Shown here piece by piece: positions 57,715 to 64,000 of a DNA stretch of 64,000 nucleotides. The stretch is from positions 2,976,001 through 3,040,000 of the forward strand of contig NZ_CP013341.1 of the NCBI RefSeq assembly GCF_001455205.1, given 5' to 3'. This stretch comes from Nitrosomonas ureae. GTDB lineage: Bacteria; Pseudomonadota; Gammaproteobacteria; Burkholderiales; Nitrosomonadaceae. The notes beneath the pieces were generated by a model. The model made no database searches. It saw only the letters and a program-made list of their open reading frames with translations, and had not been told where the DNA came from. Each line of letters starts with the position of its first letter. Within the stretch, counting starts at the first letter, position 1. Position numbers and translations under genes: made by a program.

Positions 57715-58443
57715 CTAATCAACAGCCTCGATTTCTGAAACAACCGATCTGGATCCCAATCCATAAAAATTGGTGAAAAAAGCAAGCCGATCGCTATAGT
57801 GCACTTTAACAATGGCACCATTTTTTAATGCTGTAATAGCATAATCATATAAATCATGATCATCTATGACGAAATGGCGGAATTTGCTCCCGCCGGTACC
57901 CACTTGTATCGTCATGAAGTAGCTTCTATTAGTACCCTTGTTTTTAATCAAATTTGTTATTCTTCCGAACTCAACGCCGTGGGAAATCTCCCGATCCATA
58001 GTATAAATGTTACCAACAAAATGTTTTTGTTCCAGTGGCTGATCCTGAATAACCGGATAAACCTCCACTAATTCGTTTACAGAAGCGCAAGATAACAATG
58101 AATTATTTTTAGGTGTTTTAAATTCCAACACGACGTCATTACCAATGAGATTCTCAAGCTCCTCGTATCGATCTTTTTCAAAACAAAACTGCCATGGATT
58201 GGAAACCAGGTTAGGAGGTTGATTTCCAAGACTGATAAAAGTCATACTTTCATGCCCGAGCGAAATTTCCCCAACATAAGCTCTGGTTACATTATTATCA
58301 CGACTTATTCTACTTAATTGACCGGAGGCGTAGCCTTCCGTGGTATGCAGTAGCGGTCCAGCAGCAACCCATTTCGGAGCAGAGATCAACATAAGCAATA
58401 GAAACATTACATTGATACTGAAATACTTAAATAATTTAGTCAT
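57715..58443 (-). CDS. Exported protein of unknown function
   Basis: A 242-residue protein. I start it at ATG 58443, which gives a clean signal peptide (MTKLFKYFSINVMFLLLMLISAPKW, cleaved near VAA); the frame stays open for 107 codons further upstream but there it overlaps the divergent transporter gene. The mature part has two similar beta-rich units: YVGEISLGHESMTFISLG near the start, and HFVGNIYTMDREISHG then FGRITNLIKNKG near the middle. No family is recognised. The ribosome-binding site is weak. Confidence 0.7.
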   Translation of the reverse strand: MTKLFKYFSINVMFLLLMLISAPKWVAAGPLLHTTEGYASGQLSRISRDNNVTRAYVGEISLGHESMTFISLGNQPPNLVSNPWQFCFEKDRYEELENLIGNDVVLEFKTPKNNSLLSCASVNELVEVYPVIQDQPLEQKHFVGNIYTMDREISHGVEFGRITNLIKNKGTNRSYFMTIQVGTGGSKFRHFVIDDHDLYDYAITALKNGAIVKVHYSDRLAFFTNFYGLGSRSVVSEIEAVD

Positions 58444-58673
58444 GATTGTTACGCATTCTCGTGGTTTAAGTCGAGTTTTTATTGCACAAGTCCAATATAC
58501 CCTTAAACAAGCTTTCAATGAGTTTTTCAATACAATTAGTTGATACAAGCCTATTCCTATCGATGCTAATCTATACAAATAAAGATAAATAAAAACTGAA
58601 TAGACTGAGAAATCCACAATAAAAATTAAAACAGTTTGTTCAAAAACACCCAAAAACACACGTCGGGAAATAT

Positions 58674-59363
58674 ATGAGCCGCTATAAGATACATCGATCA
58701 CACCGCACGGGATGGTTACGTGCCGCTGTTCTCGGCGCCAATGACGGTATTGTTTCAACAGCAAGTCTTATTATCGGTGTAGCATCGGCTCAAGCAATGC
58801 ATGCGGATATTCTCATTGCGGGTGTTGCCGGCTTGGTTGCGGGTGCTATGTCCATGGCTGCCGGTGAATACGTATCGGTCAGCTCTCAATCAGATACAGA
58901 ACAAGCGGATCTCGAGCTTGAAAAAGATTCTTTAAAAAATGACTTTGAATTTGAATTGAATGAACTGGCCAATATTTATGAAAAAAGAGGGTTGGAATCA
59001 GATCTAGCCTTACAGGTAGCAAAGCAGTTAATGGCACATGATGCATTAGGTGCGCATGCAAGAGATGAATTAGGTTTGGCGGAAAATGCGAGAGCTCGCC
59101 CCATTCAAGCTGCATTGTTCTCCGCGGGCGCATTTACTCTGGGTGCTGTATTACCATTATTGGTGGCATGGAATATGCCAGGAACTCAACTCATACCCAT
59201 CGTCGCAGTATCATCACTTGCATTTTTGGCAATCTTGGGCAGTCTTGCCGCACACGCAGGCGGTGCAGCAATGTCTGTGGGTGCGATCAGAGTTACATTC
59301 TGGGGGGCGCTTGCAATGGGCCTGACTGCGACAGTCGGTAGATTATTGGGTGTAACTGTATGA
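58674..59363 (+). CDS. VIT1/CCC1-family Fe2+/Mn2+ transporter
   Basis: A 229-residue membrane protein with about five TM helices: GWLRAAVLGANDGIVSTASLIIGVA and GVAGLVAGAMSMAAGEYVSVSSQSD at the N terminus, a charged cytoplasmic helical domain with many Glu and His residues (about 70-135: EQADLELEKD, MAHDALGAHARDEL) and three C-terminal helices. The GEYVSVSSQ signature and the metal-binding domain are characteristic. Relatives move iron or manganese to a compartment or out of the cell. It is divergent from the exported-protein gene. Confidence 0.92.
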   Translation: MSRYKIHRSHRTGWLRAAVLGANDGIVSTASLIIGVASAQAMHADILIAGVAGLVAGAMSMAAGEYVSVSSQSDTEQADLELEKDSLKNDFEFELNELANIYEKRGLESDLALQVAKQLMAHDALGAHARDELGLAENARARPIQAALFSAGAFTLGAVLPLLVAWNMPGTQLIPIVAVSSLAFLAILGSLAAHAGGAAMSVGAIRVTFWGALAMGLTATVGRLLGVTV

Positions 59364-59572
59364 TTTATAAACCACGCATCATTGAAGATTAGTGCAGGCT
59401 TTATAAGCGGGGATGGTCTCCGACGATTTCCGCTGCAATAACCTGCAATGCCTGTTCAGGCATCAGCTTTGAGTCATCAACTTGCCAGCTCTTCCGGTTT
59501 AGAGGATGCTCAGGAAGCATCAATTTGCTTATTAAGCCCAATAAAAATCCGCTGATTATCCGCTTATGCAGG

Positions 59573-59758
59573 TTAATTGGTATCACCAAAGTTGCTTGCA
59601 CCATGAATTGCCATTTGCTGCAAAAACAAAATAGCTTCACCCTTCGCATGGAAATCATCTTGCGTCATGACTCCAGGCGTATTAAGCCATGAATTTGCTT
59701 TGAGAAGCGCTAAGATCAATTCTGCGGCATGTTCCGCGGTGATGGAGATTATTGGCAT
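59573..59758 (-). CDS. Possible small protein downstream of the DUF1993 gene
   Basis: A 61-residue frame (MPIISITAEHAAELILALLK to NFGDTN) that begins after the DUF1993 gene on the same strand. It has a plausible helical composition but no convincing ribosome-binding site; a longer frame begins at 59839 and overlaps DUF1993. Another minus frame at 59401-59658 is also open. Either may be a fragment of a larger broken gene. Low confidence. Confidence 0.35.
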   Translation of the reverse strand: MPIISITAEHAAELILALLKANSWLNTPGVMTQDDFHAKGEAILFLQQMAIHGASNFGDTN

Positions 59759-59795
59759 TTTATTGATCAATAAAGACAATTCATCACAGCAGCAG

Positions 59796-60308
59796 CTAAA
59801 AATTACCCATAAAATCACCTTTGCCCACTGCCAACCCATTGTGCCTCAAAATCGCATAGGCGGTAGTCACATGGAAGAAAAATTGCGGCAAGCCATAATT
59901 ATTTAAGTAGTTGTGTCCGGATAGTTTTTTCTCTTTTGGTGTGCCCGGGCGCAACACGATTTCACGCGTCTCACTGCCTTCAAACTGAGTAGGCACAAGG
60001 CTTTCAATAAACTTCAGAGTCTTATTAATTCGAACCTGTAAATCAGAAAAAGTCTGCTCGTTATCTTCATATACCGGTACTTCAACCCCTGCCAGCCGCG
60101 CTGATACACTCTTGGCAAAGTCGGTAGCAACTTGCACCTGACGCAGCAAGGAAAACATATCAGGATATAACCGAGCATTCAGCAACACTATCGGTTCAAA
60201 CTTTTTCTCGGCTGCGTAAGTTTCAGCTTTGGTGAGAATAGCACTCAAACTGTTTAATAGTTGTTTGAAAATGGGTATGGATGTTTTGTACATGTAAGGA
60301 ATGGTCAT
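59796..60308 (-). CDS. DUF1993 family protein
   Basis: A 170-residue protein of the DUF1993 (DinB-like four-helix) family, recognised from MYKTSIPIFKQLLNSLSAIL, LYPDMFSLLRQVQVATDFAK, and the C-terminal FFFHVTTAYAILRHNGLAVGKGDF. Function unknown; DinB-like folds often bind metals with three His, of which H151 and H160 near the C terminus are candidates. It begins MTIPY with GGGAAAA upstream of the ATG. Confidence 0.85.
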   Translation of the reverse strand: MTIPYMYKTSIPIFKQLLNSLSAILTKAETYAAEKKFEPIVLLNARLYPDMFSLLRQVQVATDFAKSVSARLAGVEVPVYEDNEQTFSDLQVRINKTLKFIESLVPTQFEGSETREIVLRPGTPKEKKLSGHNYLNNYGLPQFFFHVTTAYAILRHNGLAVGKGDFMGNF

Positions 60309-60512
60309 AAGTTTTCCCGGTTAATTAATTGAGACGTCAATTTTTGAATATTGAAATGGGGTGCCTAATGGATAAATGCGGATAAGCGCGGTCACTCTCG
60401 CGATATATATAGTTAACTAAATTCATTAGCACAGTTTAATCATCCAATCGTAGATCACTACCTACAAAGTCTATCATCTTCCTATTTAGCTGCGTCAATC
60501 TTCTGAACCTGA

Positions 60513-60890
60513 TTAATTTTGCCAAAGCAAATTAATAGACAAAACAATGACCATAAAACAAATAATCCAAAATACAATTGGAGCCGCGCCACCCTTGAAT
60601 TTAAGGCCACCGATTTCGAATTCTATGGGCCCTGTGGATATGCGCAAAATAAGAGTAACGAAAAGTGATCCGAGACCAGCCATAGGCAACCCAACTAAAA
60701 CCGGGAATTGCTCTTTAACCATGATTTTCCAATAGTCACCAGGTGTATTATGAAAATTGGTCAATTTATACAGCATGAATGCTCCAAAGCAAATCAGGAT
60801 AATTACAACAACCCAGCTTATAACAGCCCGTAATCGTATACTATGTGATTCATCCGTTGTAACTCCTGCGTCTTTTTGTTCTTCACTCAT
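60513..60890 (-). CDS. Three-TM membrane protein of unknown function
   Basis: A 125-residue protein. A charged N terminus (MSEEQKDAGVTTDESHS) precedes TM segments at about 25-44, 63-84 and 106-123. No family is recognised; the FEIGGLKFKGGAAPIVFW segment is reminiscent of hypothetical membrane proteins with a phage or defence neighbourhood, but nothing here supports that. Confidence 0.65.
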   Translation of the reverse strand: MSEEQKDAGVTTDESHSIRLRAVISWVVVIILICFGAFMLYKLTNFHNTPGDYWKIMVKEQFPVLVGLPMAGLGSLFVTLILRISTGPIEFEIGGLKFKGGAAPIVFWIICFMVIVLSINLLWQN

Positions 60891-61097
60891 ATCATTATCT
60901 CGTCTTTATTCTTTTAACCCCAGCATTAATTTAAACTTCAGGCTAAGACCCAGGTTAAATCTTTTACCGCCATATTTGGTTTACCATCGAGCAATTCTCT
61001 ATCATAGTCCATCTTCATCTATGACCTTTATTGTTAAAATAATTGATTCAACTAGATTTTTCCAATAGCCTGATTTCATTAAATTTCATATTTATTC

Positions 61098-62477
61098 TCA
61101 GGATGCTGGTTGAGGAGGTACTTTTATCCATTCTCCAGAGCATTGCTTGACATACGGATAATATCCCTCCGGATTACGACAATAATACCAATAATTATTT
61201 CTTTGCACAGCAGCTGGCCGAGGTACAGTATTTTGTTGAATATACGTTGGTCTTTGCATTATAGGTGTGGTAACAACGCCAACAGGATAACCTCCTAATG
61301 GATAATGACTTTCAAATCGCCGATATGGCCCAAACGCATAGTTATTATAAAACCCACCGCCTCTCCAATTGCTGTAAAAACCAAAGCTATTGAAAGGTGC
61401 AAAACCAGCATAACCAAATCCCCAACCAGGCCCCCAGCCCCAACCCCAACTTGGACCAAATCCCCAGCCCAGCCCCAGCCCCAGGCCAAATCCCAAACCA
61501 AATCCATCCAGATGATGGTGATGTCCGTGATGATGATCATGGTGGTGGGCAGAATTATCACTGTTTGCATTATTTTGATCCGTCTGCACATTGTTTTGAA
61601 CATTCACGTTTTGAGTATTTGATCCATCTTGATTTGTTCCATCGGCTTGGGTCGACTGATCTGTTCCGGTTGAATCATTATTTTCAGTGATTTGATTATC
61701 TTGAGCCTCAGCATTTGGTGAAGTAACACTATCTTGAACCGATGAATCTGCTCCATTGGATGAAGTACCGGGCGCGGCTAACTCTTCCTGGCCTGATGAA
61801 ATCTGCTTAGCCTCGGGATTAATTTCACTATTTACGTTCTGAGCAGCTGAATCGGCTTGACTAACACCATCGTTTTGAACGGATGTCCCGGTTTCACTCG
61901 ATTCATTAGCGGGAGCTGCCACGTTTTCTTGGAAAGATTCAGGTGAAATTTCGTTACTTTGGGCGGTGCCGGCATTTGAATCAGAGTCATTATTAACTCC
62001 AAAATCATCCGGTTGATTAAATTCGCCTGTCTGATCAAAATTACTCTCTGAGTTTATATCATCGGCAAAATCGATGTTTTCCTGTTGATCTGAGGCATTA
62101 TCAGGATAAAATGCATCGTCTTGTCCGAAATCACCCTGATCATAACCCTCTTCGAACCCGCTACTCTGGTCATAATAACCCCCGGAATCAAACCCTCCAC
62201 CATCATAATTATTGTCATAACCGCCATTATCGTAGCTGTCGTAACCACCTTCGTCATAACCCCCTCCCTCGTAGTAGCCGCCATCAAAACCTCCTCCATC
62301 ATAGCCGCCGTCAAATCCGCCACCGTCAAATCCGCCACCGTCATAACCTCCACCGTCAAATCCACCCCCATCAAACCCACCCCCGTCAGAGCCTCCGCCG
62401 TCTTCGGCTCCTGCGGGATTGAATGCAAAGACGCTGCATAGCGCAATTGCCATGCATGTCATTTTAAATTTTTTCAT
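61098..62477 (-). CDS. Secreted Gly/Asp-repeat, His-rich protein
   Basis: A 459-residue exported protein. ATG 62477 is chosen: a G-rich ribosome-binding site is about five bases upstream and MKKFKMTCMAIALCSVFAF is a good signal peptide, cleaved near AGAED. The mature part has five-residue repeats (GGFDG, GGYDG) for about 80 residues, then an acidic Asn/Gln/Ser/Thr-rich linker, then the metal-binding stretch HHHDHHHGHHHH, then a Trp/Gly-rich hydrophobic part (GWGWGPGWGFGY), and a C-terminal domain with WYYCRNPEGYYPYVKQC. This last motif closes many small proteobacterial exported proteins. Function unknown; probably an envelope, metal-binding or structural protein. Confidence 0.85.
   Translation of the reverse strand: MKKFKMTCMAIALCSVFAFNPAGAEDGGGSDGGGFDGGGFDGGGYDGGGFDGGGFDGGYDGGGFDGGYYEGGGYDEGGYDSYDNGGYDNNYDGGGFDSGGYYDQSSGFEEGYDQGDFGQDDAFYPDNASDQQENIDFADDINSESNFDQTGEFNQPDDFGVNNDSDSNAGTAQSNEISPESFQENVAAPANESSETGTSVQNDGVSQADSAAQNVNSEINPEAKQISSGQEELAAPGTSSNGADSSVQDSVTSPNAEAQDNQITENNDSTGTDQSTQADGTNQDGSNTQNVNVQNNVQTDQNNANSDNSAHHHDHHHGHHHHLDGFGLGFGLGLGLGWGFGPSWGWGWGPGWGFGYAGFAPFNSFGFYSNWRGGGFYNNYAFGPYRRFESHYPLGGYPVGVVTTPIMQRPTYIQQNTVPRPAAVQRNNYWYYCRNPEGYYPYVKQCSGEWIKVPPQPAS
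62225..62410 (-). repeat. 15-bp short tandem repeat array in the Gly/Asp-rich gene
   Basis: About twelve degenerate 15-base units encode the pentapeptide GGFDG and variants. Expansion or contraction by slippage would keep the frame. Confidence 0.8.
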
Positions 62478-62566
62478 ATAACCCCCGTCCATTGATTTCA
62501 CAGTTATTGATATATTAAGGGTGAGAGTCTGAATAGATACTGAATAAATAATTAGTTTTTCTACTA

Positions 62567-63422
62567 GGGTCTGTTGACGTTTTGAGATAAGTATTTAATA
62601 GATAGAAACAAACTCGTAATATTGGGGTTCCCATACCACCAACAAAACGAGTTTGCGATGCCCCGATTGATGCTCAGTGATGAGTTCTGGTCGAAGCTGG
62701 AGAAGATTCTGCTTCAAGAAGCGATATATAACAAGCGCAATCTGCGCATGACAGTAGAAGGTATGCTGTATCGAATGCGGGTTGGCTGCCCGTGGCGAGA
62801 CTTGCCTGAGGCATTTGGAAGCTGGAATTCCATCTACAAAAGATTCAATGCGTGGTCATTAAGCAGCAAATGGTTAAGGATTTTCAAGGCGTTGTCTATT
62901 GATCCGGATTGTGAATGGGAATTTATTGATGGCAGCTATGTTAAAGCGCACCAGCATAGTGCAGGCGCAGCGGACAAGGAACCACAGGCGATCGGGAAAA
63001 GCCGCGCAGGCAATACCACAAAGATTCACCTGGCGGTTGATAGTTATGGTTTACCAGCCGATTTTGAAATCACCGGTGGAGAAGTCAATGACTGTTCTAT
63101 AGCACCTGATTTGATTGCCAAACTGCCTGACGCGAAAGCGATTGTTGCGGACAAAGGCTATGACAGCGAATGTATACGAGAACAGATAACGAAGAAAGGG
63201 GCTCGAGCTGTGATACCGAGAAAGCGCAACTCGTTGAAGGGCAACGCAGATATGGATTGGGGTTTGTATGGATACCGACATTTGGTGGAAAATGCTTTTG
63301 CCCGGCTAAAGCAGTATCGGGCAGTAGCGACACGATACGACAAACTGAAGAGAAATTTTGAGAGTATGGTAGCCATGGCATGTGGATATCTGTGGCTACC
63401 TATGTGAAATGTCAACAGACCC
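62567..63422 (+). mobile_element. IS5-family insertion sequence (IS427-like)
   Basis: An 856-bp element with imperfect terminal inverted repeats starting GGGTCTGTTGAC, and a TA duplication at 62565-62566 and 63423-63424. One transposase gene lies on the plus strand. It is unrelated to the 1281-bp IS5-family copies. It is inserted between the Gly/Asp-rich gene and sucC, ending 168 bases before the sucC start. Confidence 0.93.
62658..63407 (+). CDS. IS5-family (IS427-like) transposase
   Basis: A 249-residue DDE transposase. I start it at ATG 62658 (MPRLMLSDEFW), as the 12 residues before it look untypical. Likely catalytic residues are D91 (FIDGSYVKAH), D165 (IVADKGYDS) and E211 (HLVENAFARLK). 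CPWRDLPEAFG is a conserved segment in this group. The frame is intact without the programmed frameshift seen in some relatives. Confidence 0.9.
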   Translation: MPRLMLSDEFWSKLEKILLQEAIYNKRNLRMTVEGMLYRMRVGCPWRDLPEAFGSWNSIYKRFNAWSLSSKWLRIFKALSIDPDCEWEFIDGSYVKAHQHSAGAADKEPQAIGKSRAGNTTKIHLAVDSYGLPADFEITGGEVNDCSIAPDLIAKLPDAKAIVADKGYDSECIREQITKKGARAVIPRKRNSLKGNADMDWGLYGYRHLVENAFARLKQYRAVATRYDKLKRNFESMVAMACGYLWLPM

Positions 63423-63590
63423 TAGGGTAATTCACTATCCCGGAATTATCGGCACACACAGTAAGCTCATAATAAATGAAATAAAATGGCATCTATTATC
63501 TTATGTTAGATTCTGAAACTGAATCACTATTGCGGATTAAGTTATACTTCGAATCTTGATATTCTAAATCATTCTGATAAGGACATGCCG

Positions 63591-64000
63591 ATGAAGATCC
63601 ACGAGTACCAAGCCAAAGAAATTTTACGCAAATATAATGTGACCACGCCAACGGGTATTGCCTGCTTTAGTGTTAACGAGGCAGTACAAGCTGCGCAACA
63701 ACTCGGTGGCGAGGTGTGGGCGGTAAAAGCTCAGATTTATGCTGGCGGACGTGGTAAAGGCGGCGGAGTAAAAGTGGCTAAGTCATTGGAAGAAGTACGC
63801 CAATATGCTGGCAAAATTTTGAACATGCGCTTGATAACTCATCAGACCGGCCCGGAAGGACAGATAGTCCATAGACTTTTTATCGAGCAAGGCGTGCAGA
63901 TAGAAAAAGAATTCTATATAGGCATGGTGGTAGACCGCGGTCATCAACGTGTTTGTTTGATGGCAAGTTCGGAAGGTGGCATGGAAATTGAGAAAGTCGC
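63591..64000 (+). CDS. sucC: Succinyl-CoA synthetase beta subunit (partial, 5' end)
   Basis: The first 136 codons of an ATP-grasp ligase subunit; the gene continues past the window. It begins [17 protein letters not shown], followed by [23 protein letters not shown] and [15 protein letters not shown], all typical of SucC. It couples succinyl-CoA cleavage to ATP synthesis in the TCA cycle. AAGGA is seven bases before the ATG. An IS ends 168 bases upstream, which limits the native promoter region. Confidence 0.95.
   Translation, partial: MKIHEYQAKEILRKYNVTTPTGIACFSVNEAVQAAQQLGGEVWAVKAQIYAGGRGKGGGVKVAKSLEEVRQYAGKILNMRLITHQTGPEGQIVHRLFIEQGVQIEKEFYIGMVVDRGHQRVCLMASSEGGMEIEKV

Noticed and set aside
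58444..58764. Upstream extension of the exported protein to 58764
   Set aside because: It overlaps the divergent transporter gene and its promoter and would bury the signal peptide.
62225..62410. CRISPR-like repeat array
   Set aside because: The repeats are 15 bases, contiguous with no spacers, and in frame with a Gly/Asp-rich protein.

Overview
The window looks like a chromosomal segment of an autotrophic betaproteobacterium, most likely of the Nitrosomonas / Nitrosomonadaceae type. The visible reasons are a phosphoribulokinase gene (Calvin cycle), glycogen phosphorylase beside glucokinase, a dihydrolipoyl dehydrogenase with an N-terminal lipoyl domain, PEP-CTERM and exosortase-associated proteins, moderately AT-rich DNA and betaproteobacterial gene orders (argS-SPOR-dsbA, rpsO-pnp, gmk-rpoZ-spoT). 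The genus is an inference; no rRNA is present.

Layout. 1-3.0 kb: tandem copies of a secreted Asp-box beta-propeller gene. 3.1-6.3 kb: uvrD and prk on the minus strand. 7.1-12.8 kb: small envelope proteins, ygfX/ygfZ and a membrane-anchored dynamin-like GTPase. 13.2-16.2 kb: rpsO, pnp, dksA. 16.5-17.8 kb: an IS5-family element. 18.1-25.2 kb: tRNA-Leu(CAG), then rnr, rlmB, argS, a SPOR protein, dsbA and msrA. 25.4-30.3 kb: an HDOD-GAF protein, gmk, rpoZ and spoT. 30.5-33.1 kb: an IS4-family element broken by a second copy of the same IS5-family element, with both target duplications readable. 33.2 kb: hflX. 34.6-36.6 kb: an AT-rich two-gene module of an ABC-type ATPase and a small protein with a PD-(D/E)XK-like motif, a candidate defence system. 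37.0-39.8 kb: an operon of a D-Ala-D-Ala-ligase-like ATP-grasp enzyme, a GNAT acetyltransferase, a divergent DapF-like epimerase and a small membrane protein. 40.2-46.0 kb: a HerA-like ATPase, glk, glgP and a VOC protein. 46.2-51.5 kb: a PEP-CTERM protein, an HDOD protein, proA and lpdA. 51.6-55.4 kb: an exported protein and the overlapping retropepsin-like / 7TM-transglutaminase / ATP-grasp operon. 55.4-61 kb: an Hpt-REC-REC-GGDEF regulator, secreted and membrane proteins, a VIT/CCC1 transporter and a DUF1993 protein. 61.1-62.5 kb: a Gly/Asp-repeat, His-rich secreted protein. 62.6-63.4 kb: a third type of IS. 63.6 kb to the end: the start of sucC.

How the genes work together. Most of the window is core information processing (translation, RNA decay, stringent response through DksA, SpoT and omega, and DNA repair) with carbon storage and fixation genes. 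The accessory parts are the insertion sequences, the ATPase/nuclease module, the epimerase/ligase/acetyltransferase operon and the repeat-rich secreted proteins. The two best candidates for under-described biology are the ATPase plus PD-(D/E)XK pair and the operon with the DapF-like enzyme, whose distal-substrate-binding positions look changed. The IS5-family copies are inverted relative to each other and enclose about 12.8 kb of housekeeping genes. Each copy still has matching target duplications, so the present order appears not to have been inverted by recombination between them.
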